Below, piece by piece: positions 7,658 through 15,812 of a stretch of DNA of 64,000 bases (position 1 is its first letter; each line of letters opens with the position of its first letter). The stretch lies in assembly GCF_900044055.2 (NCBI RefSeq), contig NZ_FCOX02000002.1, positions 1-64,000 of the forward strand, in the 5' to 3' direction. The notes under the pieces were generated by a model. That model was not told the DNA's origin. It made no database searches and worked only from the letters and a program-made list of their open reading frames with translations. The position numbers and the translations under genes were made by a program. This DNA comes from Caballeronia calidae. GTDB taxonomy: Bacteria > Pseudomonadota > Gammaproteobacteria > Burkholderiales > Burkholderiaceae.

Positions 7658-9415
7658 ATGACTGACACATTCAAGAAAAAGCCCAGCGACGATTCCACTC
7701 AGCCGAGCGGCCTGCGCAAATCGCTGACAAGCTATGGAGACAACGGCTTCTCCCTCTTTCTGCGCAAGGCGTTCATCAAGGGCGCGGGTTATACCGACAG
7801 CGCGCTCGATCGCCCGGTCATCGGCATCGTCAACACGGGCAGCGCGTATAACCCGTGTCACGGCAACGCGCCGCAACTCATCGAAGCCGTGAAGCGCGGC
7901 GTGATGCTCGCGGGCGGCCTGCCGATGGACTTCCCCACGATATCGATCGCCGAATCGTTCTCGCAACCCACGAGCATGTACCTGCGCAATCTGATGTCGA
8001 TTGACACGGAAGAGATGATCCGCGCGCAGCCCATGGACGCCGTCGTGCTGATCGGCGGATGCGACAAGACCGTGCCCGCGCAACTGATGGGCGCGGCATC
8101 GGCGGGCATTCCCGCGATTCAACTCATCACCGGCTCGATGCTCACGGGCTCGCATCGCGGCGAGCGCGTGGGCGCATGCACCGATTGCCGCCGCTACTGG
8201 GGCCGTTTCCGCGCGGAGGAAATCGACGAAGCGGAGATCGCCGCGGTCAACAATCAGCTCGTCGCGAGCGTCGGCACATGCTCGGTGATGGGCACGGCAA
8301 GCACGATGGCGTGCATCGCCGAAGCGCTCGGCATGACGGTGCCGGGCGGCGCATCGCCACCGGCGGTGACGTCGGATCGCATGCGCATCGCCGAAATGAC
8401 GGGCACGCAAGCCGTGCAGATGGCGCGCGATAACCTCACCATCGACAAGATCCTCACCGCCGAAGCATTCGAAAACGCGATGCGCGTATTGCTCGCGATC
8501 GGCGGCTCGACGAACGGCATCGTGCATCTGACCGCCATCGCGGGACGCATGGGTTATGACGTCGATCTGAAGGCGCTCGATCGCATGGGACGCGAGACGC
8601 CCGTGCTCCTCGATCTGAAGCCTTCCGGCGCGCATTACATGGAGGACTTTCACAAGGCCGGCGGCATGGCCACGTTGCTGCGCGAGTTGAAGCCGCTGCT
8701 CAACCTGAACACGCTGACAGTCACCGGGCGCACGCTCGGTGAAGAGATCGAAGCAGCCGGTCCCGCGTTCGAGCAGGACGTCGTGCGCCCGTTCGATAAG
8801 CCCATCTATCCGCAAGGCGGCATCGCCGTGCTCGAAGGCAATCTCGCGCCGGGCGGCGCGATCATCAAGCAATCGGCGGCGAATGCGAAGCTGATGGAGC
8901 ACGAAGGCCGCGCGGTCGTGTTCGAGAACGGCGCGGATCTCGCGGCGCGCATCGATGCCGACGAGCTCGACGTCACGCCCGACGATATCCTCGTGCTGAA
9001 GAACATCGGGCCCAAGGGCGCGCCGGGCATGCCCGAGGCGGGCTATATCCCGATTCCGCGCAAGCTCGCGGTGAAGGGCGTGAAAGATATCGTACGCATC
9101 TCCGATGGACGCATGAGCGGCACGGCGTTCGGCACCATCGTCCTGCATGTGACACCGGAGGCGGCGGTGGGCGGTCCGCTCGCGCATGTTCGATCGGGCG
9201 ACCGCATTCGACTCAGCGTGTCGAAGCGCGAGATCAGCCTCTTGATCAGCGATGAAGAGCTCGCCGCGCGCGCGAAGGCATCGCCGGTCAGCGTGCCGAG
9301 TGCCGATCGCGGTTATCGCAAGCTGTTCTTTGACACGGTGACGCAAGCGGACAAGGGCGTCGATTTCGATTTCCTGCGCGCAACGCAGACGAAAGGCGTG
9401 ACGCCGCGCCGATGA
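7658..9415 (+). CDS. IlvD/Edd family sugar-acid dehydratase
   Basis: This 585-residue [Fe-S] dehydratase has the three cluster cysteines in NPCHGN, GGCDKTVPAQ and VGTCSVMGTASTM, plus the C-terminal swivel domain with GPKGAPGMPE and ISDGRMSGTAFG. The insertion ACTDCRRYWGRFRAEEID is typical of the aldonate-dehydratase branch (L-arabinonate/D-xylonate/D-fuconate type) rather than true dihydroxyacid dehydratase IlvD. It should convert an aldonate to a 2-keto-3-deoxyaldonate for the DapA-family enzyme encoded next. It lies downstream of a conserved box and is followed by a strong terminator, so it is a one-gene unit. It is a paralogue of the gene at 42661-44394. Confidence 0.87.
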   Translation: MTDTFKKKPSDDSTQPSGLRKSLTSYGDNGFSLFLRKAFIKGAGYTDSALDRPVIGIVNTGSAYNPCHGNAPQLIEAVKRGVMLAGGLPMDFPTISIAESFSQPTSMYLRNLMSIDTEEMIRAQPMDAVVLIGGCDKTVPAQLMGAASAGIPAIQLITGSMLTGSHRGERVGACTDCRRYWGRFRAEEIDEAEIAAVNNQLVASVGTCSVMGTASTMACIAEALGMTVPGGASPPAVTSDRMRIAEMTGTQAVQMARDNLTIDKILTAEAFENAMRVLLAIGGSTNGIVHLTAIAGRMGYDVDLKALDRMGRETPVLLDLKPSGAHYMEDFHKAGGMATLLRELKPLLNLNTLTVTGRTLGEEIEAAGPAFEQDVVRPFDKPIYPQGGIAVLEGNLAPGGAIIKQSAANAKLMEHEGRAVVFENGADLAARIDADELDVTPDDILVLKNIGPKGAPGMPEAGYIPIPRKLAVKGVKDIVRISDGRMSGTAFGTIVLHVTPEAAVGGPLAHVRSGDRIRLSVSKREISLLISDEELAARAKASPVSVPSADRGYRKLFFDTVTQADKGVDFDFLRATQTKGVTPRR

Positions 9416-9440
9416 ACGCCATCTGACAATCACGTTATCG

Positions 9441-9466
9441 AGGCCACTTTCGAGTGGCCTTTTTTT
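9441..9466 (+). terminator. Rho-independent terminator after the IlvD/Edd gene
   Basis: A perfect 8-bp stem AGGCCACT/AGTGGCCT with a UUCG tetraloop is followed directly by six or more T. It starts 25 bp after the stop codon and insulates the dehydratase from the DapA-family gene downstream. Confidence 0.93.
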
Positions 9467-9493
9467 CGTCTGTCGCCATCGAAAGACAAGACA

Positions 9494-9521
9494 TCAAAAA
9501 TTTTTGAGTTTGAAGCAAGCG
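9494..9521 (+). promoter_or_regulatory. Candidate operator upstream of the DapA-family gene (box 3)
   Basis: A 14-bp palindrome TCAAAAATTTTTGA (9494-9507) runs straight into GTTTGAAGCAAGCG (9508-9521). The second element is identical to box 2, and both parts resemble box 1. It lies about 75 bp upstream of the start codon and just past a terminator, so it probably sits in a new promoter. Confidence 0.55.
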
Positions 9522-9597
9522 ACCCCCTGTTCTTCCATCTTTTGCTCGCGGCGATACTGGCCTCCATCGCAAAGAACCTGAAAGGAGACGCCTCATC

Positions 9598-10548
9598 ATG
9601 ACCTCGCCGCATGCTTTCAACGGCGCATTGTCGCCGGTGCTTACGCCGTTCAACGAAGACGGCTCGCCTTCGACCGAGCGCTTCATTCGACACTGCCGCG
9701 CGCTATTGAATGACGACGTCGGCCTCGCAGTCTTCGGCACCAATTCGGAAGCCAATTCGTTGAATGTCGCGGAGAAGCGCGGCCTGCTCGATGCGCTGCT
9801 CGACGCAGGTTTGCCAGCGGCGCGCATGATGCCGGGCACGGGTGCGTGCGCGCTGCCCGATACGATCGAACTGACGCGTCACGCGGTAGCGAACGGATGC
9901 GCGGGCGTGTTGATGCTGCCGCCCTTCTACTACAAAGGCGTGAGCGACGAAGGGCTCTTTCGCGCGTATGCAAGCGTGATCGAAGCAATCGGCGATGCGC
10001 GTCTGAAGATCTATCTCTATCACATTCCGCCTGTCGCGCAGGTCGGCCTGAGTCTGCCCCTGATCGAACGTCTGCTCAAAGCGTATCCGCACTCGATAGC
10101 AGGCATCAAGGACAGCTCCGGCGATTGGAGCAATACGGCCGCGCTGATCGACGCGTTCTCCTCATCCGGCTTCGAAGTCTTCGCGGGCAGCGAGACCTTC
10201 CTCCTGCGCACGTTGCAGGCAGGCGGCGCGGGCTGCATCACCGCAACGGGCAATGTGAACGCCGCGGCGATCGCCCGTCTCGCGCGCGACTGGCAAGCCG
10301 TCGATGCACCCGCGCAGCAACGCCGTCTCGACGAAACGCGCGCAGTGTTCCAGCGCTTTCCGATGATCGCCGCGATGAAGGCCGCGATCGCATGGCAATC
10401 CGGCGACGAAGGCTGGGCCACGTTGCGTGCCCCGCTCGTGGAACTGGATGCATCGCAACGCATGCAGCTGGAAAGCGCCCTGACGGCGATCGGTTTTCGC
10501 ATACCTCATGCGGCGGAACTCGCAACATCGACCGAAGCCGCGCACTGA
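9598..10548 (+). CDS. DapA/NanA superfamily lyase acting on a 2-keto-3-deoxy sugar acid
   Basis: This 316-residue class I TIM-barrel protein has the Schiff-base lysine in SIAGIKDSSGDW and the catalytic tyrosine in IYLYHIPP. The pyruvate-binding loop is FGTNSEANSL, replacing the usual GTTGE. The family includes dihydrodipicolinate synthase, KDG aldolase and keto-deoxy sugar acid dehydratases. With the IlvD/Edd and enolase-type dehydratases next door, cleavage or dehydration of a 2-keto-3-deoxyaldonate is more likely than a role in lysine synthesis. A good ribosome-binding site (GAAAGGAGA) precedes ATG 9598. The MFS gene follows after 59 bp. Confidence 0.85.
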   Translation: MTSPHAFNGALSPVLTPFNEDGSPSTERFIRHCRALLNDDVGLAVFGTNSEANSLNVAEKRGLLDALLDAGLPAARMMPGTGACALPDTIELTRHAVANGCAGVLMLPPFYYKGVSDEGLFRAYASVIEAIGDARLKIYLYHIPPVAQVGLSLPLIERLLKAYPHSIAGIKDSSGDWSNTAALIDAFSSSGFEVFAGSETFLLRTLQAGGAGCITATGNVNAAAIARLARDWQAVDAPAQQRRLDETRAVFQRFPMIAAMKAAIAWQSGDEGWATLRAPLVELDASQRMQLESALTAIGFRIPHAAELATSTEAAH

Positions 10549-10607
10549 ATACGCAAGCAAGCGAGCACATAAACACAACAACGCTCTGCCTCAATCAGGA
10601 GACAAAC

Positions 10608-11915
10608 TTGTATAACAGCACATCCCTGCCCGCATCGATCGAATCGAACGATGCCGATTCGATCTTCAAGCGCGTCGCGTTGCGCTTCATGCCGCTGTTG
10701 TTCGTCGGCTATGTGGTCGCGTATCTGGATCGCGTGAATGTCGGCTTCGCGAAACTGCAAATGCTCAATACCTTGCACTTGAGCGAAGCGGTGTATGGCT
10801 TCGGCGCGGGCCTCTTCTTCGTAGGCTATTTCTTCTTCGAGGTGCCGAGCAACCTGCTCTTGCATCGCATCGGCGCGCGACGCTGGATCGCGCGGATCAT
10901 GGTCACATGGGCCCTGCTTTCGATGGCCACCGCATGGGTCTCCACACCGATGCAGTTCTATGCCGTGCGCTTTCTGCTCGGTGTCGCGGAAGCGGGCTTC
11001 TTTCCCGGCATGGTGCTGTACCTGACGTACTGGTTTCCGTCGCATCGGCGCGGCAAGATGATCGCGTTGCTGATGGCGGGCAATCCGGTGTCGGGACTCG
11101 TCGGCGGCCCCGTGTCGGGCTACATCATGCATGCGATGCAGGGCACATGGGGCATGGCGGGCTGGCAGTGGCTCTTCATCATCGAAGCGCTGCCCTCGAT
11201 CGTGCTGGGCTTCGTGATCCTGCGTCATCTCGACGATCGCGTCGCCGACGCAACGTGGCTCTCCGAACGCGAAAAGAGCGTGATCCTCGATGAAATCGCC
11301 GCCGACACCGCCACGCACACGCACGGTTCCGTGCGCGCCGTGTTCACGTCGGGGCGCGTGTATCTGATGTGCCTGATCCTCTTCGGCATCGTGATGGGCT
11401 CGTATGCGATCGGCTTCTGGCAGCCGACCATCCTGCGTGCCACCGGCATCGAAGATGCATTCATCATCGGCCTGCTCACGATGATTCCCTACTCCGTCGC
11501 ACTCGTTTCGATGATCGTGGCAGGCAGGCATGCCGATCACACGCGCGAGCGGCGCTGGCATGTGGCGATCCCCGCGCTCATCGCAGCATCGGGCTTCGTG
11601 TTGTGCGCGCTGTTCGGCTCATCGTCCGCGATCTCGGTGCTCGGGCTCACGCTCGCGACGGCGGGCGTCATCACCGCCTTGCCGATGTTCTGGGCGCTGC
11701 CCACCGCGTTTCTGGGTGGCACGGGCGCAGCCGCGGGCATCGCGCTCATCAATTGCACGGGCAATCTCGCGGGCTTCATCAGTCCTGCTGTCATCGGCTG
11801 GCTCAAGACGGTCACGCATTCGCTATCGTCGGGGCTCTTCGTCGTCGCGGCTTCGCTTGCGGTGTCGGCGCTCCTGATCCTGATGTTCGTGCCCGCGCGG
11901 CTCGTCAATAAATGA
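10608..11915 (+). CDS. MFS transporter, anion:cation symporter family (sugar-acid permease)
   Basis: This 435-residue inner-membrane protein has about 12 membrane helices and hallmarks of the ACS/phthalate-permease family: AYLDRVNVGFAKLQM in helix 1, FFVGYFFFEVPSNLLLHRIGARRWIARIM, and FLLGVAEAGFFPGMVLYLTYWFP. Relatives import gluconate, galactonate, glucarate or tartrate. The start is a TTG at 10608, chosen because AGGAGA lies 5 bp upstream and the first helix begins about 25 residues later; no ATG fits. It sits between the lyase and the 2-hydroxyacid dehydrogenase, 7 bp from the latter, so it probably imports the substrate of this locus. Confidence 0.87.
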   Translation: MYNSTSLPASIESNDADSIFKRVALRFMPLLFVGYVVAYLDRVNVGFAKLQMLNTLHLSEAVYGFGAGLFFVGYFFFEVPSNLLLHRIGARRWIARIMVTWALLSMATAWVSTPMQFYAVRFLLGVAEAGFFPGMVLYLTYWFPSHRRGKMIALLMAGNPVSGLVGGPVSGYIMHAMQGTWGMAGWQWLFIIEALPSIVLGFVILRHLDDRVADATWLSEREKSVILDEIAADTATHTHGSVRAVFTSGRVYLMCLILFGIVMGSYAIGFWQPTILRATGIEDAFIIGLLTMIPYSVALVSMIVAGRHADHTRERRWHVAIPALIAASGFVLCALFGSSSAISVLGLTLATAGVITALPMFWALPTAFLGGTGAAAGIALINCTGNLAGFISPAVIGWLKTVTHSLSSGLFVVAASLAVSALLILMFVPARLVNK

Positions 11916-11922
11916 GGCATCG

Positions 11923-12879
11923 ATGTCCGATCACATCGACAAGAAAGTGAACGTGCCGCCGGTGCTGCGCATCGGCGAGTTTCCGGCGAACGCGCATGCG
12001 CTGCTGCAAGCGCGCTTCGCGCCCGTCTCGCTCGCGGATATCGACGAGGACGACGCTTTGCGCGAGCGCGTCGGCGCTATTGTCACGCGTTCGAATTACG
12101 ACATCGACATTGCGTTGATCGAGCGGCTGCCTTCGTTGAAGATCATCGCGACGAGCGGTGTGGGCTTCGATCGCATCCCAATCGAATTCGCGCGCGAGCG
12201 TGGCATCGTCGTGGCGAATACGCCGGATCTGCTCAATGCAGCAGTTGCAGAGCTGTCCATCGGGCTGATGCTCGCGCTGCTGCGGCAATTGCCGCAGGCG
12301 GATCGCTTCGTGCGCTCGGGCGCGTGGTCGCAAGGCGCGTTTGCGCTCGGGTCGAGCCTTGCGGGCAAGCGTGTCGGCATCATCGGCATGGGGCGCATCG
12401 GCAAGGAGATCGCGCGGCGGCTCGCGCCCTTCGATGTCGATATCGCGTACTACGGACGCTCGAAGCAGGCGCTATCGTATGAATGGTTCGCGCATCCGAA
12501 CGAACTCGCACGCTGGTCCGACATTCTGATCGCGGCGTGCCCGGGCGGCAGCGAGACACGGCATCTCGTCGATGCCGCCGTGCTCGACGCGCTCGGTGCG
12601 AAGGGCGTGCTCGTGAACATCGCGCGCGGTTCGGTCGTCGATGAAAAAGCGCTCGTACAAGCGCTGGAACGTAAAGCCATAGCAGGCGCGGCGCTCGATG
12701 TGTTCGAATGCGAGCCGCTCGGAGCGTCGCCACTATGCGCTTTCGATAACGTCCTGCTGAGCCCGCATATCGGCAGCGCGACGCATGAAACGCGCCTCGC
12801 GATGGCGCAGCTCACCATCGATAACATCGTGTCCTTCTTTGCAAGCGGAAAGGCCATTACGCCCGTTGTATCGGCTTGA
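11923..12879 (+). CDS. D-isomer-specific 2-hydroxyacid dehydrogenase (NAD(P)-dependent)
   Basis: This 318-residue protein has the Rossmann nucleotide motif VGIIGMGRIGKEIARRL at about residues 147-163 and the catalytic residues of the family: Arg in VNIARGSVVDE, Glu near DVFECEPLG, and His in LLSPHIGSATHETR. Relatives reduce glyoxylate, hydroxypyruvate or 2-keto-gluconate. In this operon it may process a C2-C6 keto acid released by the lyase. The start overlaps no other gene and lies 7 bp after the MFS stop. The exact substrate is not readable from the sequence. Confidence 0.87.
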   Translation: MSDHIDKKVNVPPVLRIGEFPANAHALLQARFAPVSLADIDEDDALRERVGAIVTRSNYDIDIALIERLPSLKIIATSGVGFDRIPIEFARERGIVVANTPDLLNAAVAELSIGLMLALLRQLPQADRFVRSGAWSQGAFALGSSLAGKRVGIIGMGRIGKEIARRLAPFDVDIAYYGRSKQALSYEWFAHPNELARWSDILIAACPGGSETRHLVDAAVLDALGAKGVLVNIARGSVVDEKALVQALERKAIAGAALDVFECEPLGASPLCAFDNVLLSPHIGSATHETRLAMAQLTIDNIVSFFASGKAITPVVSA

Positions 12880-12910
12880 CGCTAGTGAGCGTGCGTCGGG
12901 AGGCGTTACC

Positions 12911-12941
12911 ATGCGATAAATCAAACTGATAGCCATCGCAT
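12911..12941. promoter_or_regulatory. Inverted repeat upstream of the tandem-HTH LysR gene
   Basis: ATGCGAT (12911-12917) and ATCGCAT (12935-12941) form a perfect inverted repeat with a 17-bp spacer, ending 17 bp before the LysR start. It may be an autoregulatory site. The wide spacing fits a protein carrying two DNA-binding domains, but this is inference. Confidence 0.4.
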
Positions 12942-12958
12942 ACACGCGCCCTTCGCAC

Positions 12959-14215
12959 ATGGACAATCGCGAACTGCTCAACCTCGCCTACTTGCGCGCA
13001 TTCCGCCTCGTCGCGCAGACCGGCAGCGCCACGCGCGCCGCCACCGCCCTGTTCCGCGCGCAGTCGGCAGTCACGCGTTCGCTGCAGGAACTCGAAGCGG
13101 CGGTCGGCGAGACCTTGCTGGAGCGGCGTTCGTCGGGCATGTTGCCGACACCCGCGGGCCGCGCGGTGCTGTCGAGATGCGAGCGCATCTTCGGCGAACT
13201 GGAGGAGCTGGCGCAATGGTGCGCGACGCGGCAGTCGCGCCGCCGCAGCGCGACCGGCGGCACGCTTCCCGCCTTTCTGCTCAACACGCGACGTCTGCAA
13301 CTGTTCTCCGCGCTCGCGCGCCATCGTCATATGCCGAGTGCGGCGCAAACGCTGGGACTCAGTCAGCCGGCGGTATCCAGCGCCATTCGCATCATGGAAA
13401 CCGGCGCGGGTATGCAATTGTTTTACCGCAGCCCGCGCGGACTGCTGCTCACGAGCGAAGGCGAAACCTTCGTCCTGCATGTGCGCCGCGCGCTGAACGA
13501 ACTGCGCCACATTCCCGATGATCTCGCAGCGCTGCGCGGGACCATTCAAGGTTATGTCACGGTGGGTGCGCTGCCGCTCGGACGAACGCTGATCCTGCCT
13601 GGCGCAATCGCGCGCGTGGCGGCGCAATATCCGGGCGTGCGCATCGTGACGGACGAGAGTTCGTACGAAACGCTCGTCGCGGGACTGCGTGCGGGCGATA
13701 TCGACTTCGTGCTCGGCGCGCTGCGTCAGAACGATGCATCGAGCGGGCTCGTCAACGAACGGTTGATGTCGGAGGATATCGTCGTGATCGCGCGGCGGGG
13801 ACATCCGCTTGCCGGTGCAAGCGGATTGACGCTCAAGGATCTCATTGCCGCGCAATGGATCCTGCCGCGCAGCCAGGCGCCTGCGCGCGGCATGTTCGAG
13901 GCGCAGTTCAGGCGCTGGAAGCTCAAGCCGCCCATGCCCAGCGTCGAAACGGCGGATCTCGCGGTCATTCGCGGCCTCCTGATGCACACGGATATGCTCG
14001 CCGCCGTATCCGCGCAGCAGTTGCACTACGAGTGCGAATCAGGCCAGCTCGTGGTGATGGACATTCCGCTGCAGAACACGCGGCGCGAGATCGGCCTCAC
14101 GATGCGCGCGGGCGGCACGCCATCGCCGGCCGCACGCGCGTTGATCGACGCGATACGTCTGACCGTCGATCAGCTCGGCCATGACATGCGCCGCGCCGGG
14201 CAGAAGAGTTTATGA
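12959..14215 (+). CDS. LysR family regulator with two N-terminal HTH domains
   Basis: At 418 residues this is about 120 longer than a normal LysR protein, and the excess is a second HTH. HTH1 spans about residues 8-66 (LRAFRLVAQTGSATRAATAL, AQSAVTRSLQELEAAVGETLLERRSSG, TPAGRAVL). HTH2 spans about residues 112-172 (LQLFSALARHRHMPSAAQTL, SQPAVSSAIRIMETGAGMQLFYRSPRG, TSEGETFVLHVRRAL). A normal effector domain follows from about residue 195. It lies downstream of the 2-hydroxyacid dehydrogenase and probably helps regulate the sugar-acid locus. Both HTHs keep the expected hydrophobic pattern, so both look functional. Confidence 0.87.
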   Translation: MDNRELLNLAYLRAFRLVAQTGSATRAATALFRAQSAVTRSLQELEAAVGETLLERRSSGMLPTPAGRAVLSRCERIFGELEELAQWCATRQSRRRSATGGTLPAFLLNTRRLQLFSALARHRHMPSAAQTLGLSQPAVSSAIRIMETGAGMQLFYRSPRGLLLTSEGETFVLHVRRALNELRHIPDDLAALRGTIQGYVTVGALPLGRTLILPGAIARVAAQYPGVRIVTDESSYETLVAGLRAGDIDFVLGALRQNDASSGLVNERLMSEDIVVIARRGHPLAGASGLTLKDLIAAQWILPRSQAPARGMFEAQFRRWKLKPPMPSVETADLAVIRGLLMHTDMLAAVSAQQLHYECESGQLVVMDIPLQNTRREIGLTMRAGGTPSPAARALIDAIRLTVDQLGHDMRRAGQKSL

Positions 14216-14341
14216 CGCTGAATGTGTCATCCCGATTGCGAAGGACTTACGAGGCCATCTAAATCATTTATCACATCACGGGCCCTTATTCGTGCTGTAT
14301 CGTGTCGTTGACGCGACCACGGCAACGGCGAAGGAGATGCG

Positions 14342-15007
14342 ATGATCGAGCAGCAATGGATTGCGATGGACGAGTACCTGTGCGAGCAGACCCAAACGCC
14401 CGACGAATCGCTGGAAGCAGCCTTGAAGTCCAGCGCGGAAGCGGGATTGCCCGCGATCAACGTCGCGCCGAATCAGGGCAAGCTGCTGCAGATGCTCGCA
14501 CGCCTGCGCGGCGCGCGGCGCATTCTGGAACTCGGCACGCTCGGCGGCTACAGCACGATCTGGCTCGCGCGCGCCCTGCCTGCCGACGGCACGCTGCTCA
14601 CGCTCGAAGCCGACCAGCATCATGCGGATGTCGCGCGGAAAAATATCGAGCGTGCGGGCTTGTCGGGCGTCGTGTCGGTGATCGTCGGCGATGCCGCCGA
14701 TACGCTCGAAGACTTCGCGCGCGACGGCATTCCGCCTTTCGATTTCATCTTCCTCGATGCCGACAAGCAAAGCTATCCCGAGTACCTGCGCCTCGTCTTG
14801 CGTCTCAGCCGGCCGGGTACGGTGATCGTCGCCGACAACGTGATACGTGGCGGCCGCGTCACGGACGCCGGCAGCGCCGATCCCGACGTCATCGGCGTGC
14901 GCCAGTTCTTCGATATGCTGGCCAGGGATGCCCACGTATCGTCCACGGCCATTCAGACCGTCGGCAGCAAGGGATGGGACGGTTTCTCGATCTCGATCGT
15001 TTCCTGA
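14342..15007 (+). CDS. SAM-dependent O-methyltransferase, family 3 (CCoAOMT-like)
   Basis: This 221-residue soluble protein carries the SAM-binding motif ILELGTLGGYSTIWLARALP, the acidic loop LLTLEADQHHADVARKNI, and FDFIFLDADKQSYPEYL, which has the metal-binding Asp of cation-dependent catechol/caffeoyl-CoA O-methyltransferases. It would methylate a catechol-type hydroxyl; the substrate is unknown. AAGGAG precedes the start. It stands alone between the LysR gene and the sigma-factor pair. Confidence 0.87.
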   Translation: MIEQQWIAMDEYLCEQTQTPDESLEAALKSSAEAGLPAINVAPNQGKLLQMLARLRGARRILELGTLGGYSTIWLARALPADGTLLTLEADQHHADVARKNIERAGLSGVVSVIVGDAADTLEDFARDGIPPFDFIFLDADKQSYPEYLRLVLRLSRPGTVIVADNVIRGGRVTDAGSADPDVIGVRQFFDMLARDAHVSSTAIQTVGSKGWDGFSISIVS

Positions 15008-15105
15008 ACGGCGCTTACAACGATTTTCCGTCAGCGGCAATAAAAAATAATTCCTGGGCGGTTCCGGATTTTTTTCTTTTTCGAAAAAATAATCGGATCG
15101 CCGAT

Positions 15106-15220
15106 GGAATAAAACGCTCGTCCTGAGTATTAGCGCATCGTTGCGCGGACACCCGCGGACTCGTGCGCGCCGCCGACGCGTTGACATTCGCGGCCCGGCA
15201 GACGGAATAAAACGCGCTCG
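15106..15220 (+). repeat. Direct repeat of GGAATAAAACG and candidate promoter before the ECF sigma gene
   Basis: GGAATAAAACG followed by C/T/G-rich bases occurs at 15106 and again at 15204. The second copy lies 17 bp after a perfect TTGACA (15181-15186), so it may contain a -10 (AATAAA) with a slightly long spacer. The GGAAT start also recalls ECF-type -35 elements, so autoregulation is possible. Both readings are tentative. Confidence 0.35.
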
Positions 15221-15287
15221 CTTTTGTTCATATCTCTATAGACGCGGCGCGAATGCACGCGCCATTCGATAGACGACGGATAAAGCG

Positions 15288-15812
15288 ATGGGCATCCGCG
15301 ACGAATTGATGGACCACCTTCCGAGGTTGCGCCGCTATGCGCGCGCGCTCCTGACCAACCGGGATCTCGCGGACGACCTCGTGCAGGACACGATCGAGCG
15401 CGCTCTGTCACGCACGAACATGTTCGAAGCGGGCACCGATCTGCGCGCGTGGCTATTCACCATCATGCATAACGTGTTCGTAAATCAGGTGCGCAAGGCG
15501 CCGGCGCGTGCGATGCATGTCTCGATCGACGACGACGACGACGAGACAAGCGAACGCGAGTTCGCCGTGCCGGGCAACCCGATCCGCTCGCTCGAAGTGC
15601 GCGATCTCGACTACGCGTTGCAGCGTCTGCCCGCCGAGCAGCGTGAAGTCGTTCTGCTCGTCGGGCTCGAAGAGATGAGTTATGCGGAAGTGGCGAGCGC
15701 CCTCGACATCTCCATCGGCACTGTGATGTCGCGGTTATCGCGCGGACGCGAGCGCCTGCGCGCGTTGATGGCCGGCACGCAATCCAGTGCGAAACTGAAG
15801 GTGGTGCGATGA
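15288..15812 (+). CDS. ECF-type RNA polymerase sigma factor
   Basis: This 174-residue sigma-70 family protein contains only regions 2 and 4. Region 2 is at about residues 10-80 (RRYARALLTNRDLADDLVQDTIERAL, LRAWLFTIMHNVFVNQVRKA) and region 4 at about residues 105-160 (LQRLPAEQREVVLLVGLEEMSYAEVASALDISIGTVMSRLSRGRERL). It directs stress-responsive transcription. Its stop overlaps the next gene's start by 4 bp (ATGA), the usual sign of coupling to a cognate anti-sigma factor. The signal sensed is unknown. Confidence 0.92.
   Translation: MGIRDELMDHLPRLRRYARALLTNRDLADDLVQDTIERALSRTNMFEAGTDLRAWLFTIMHNVFVNQVRKAPARAMHVSIDDDDDETSEREFAVPGNPIRSLEVRDLDYALQRLPAEQREVVLLVGLEEMSYAEVASALDISIGTVMSRLSRGRERLRALMAGTQSSAKLKVVR

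Noticed and set aside
9846-10607. Long N-terminal extension of the MFS transporter frame
   Set aside because: It lies in the shadow of the DapA-family gene. The TTG at 10608 has a good ribosome-binding site and gives the normal family length.
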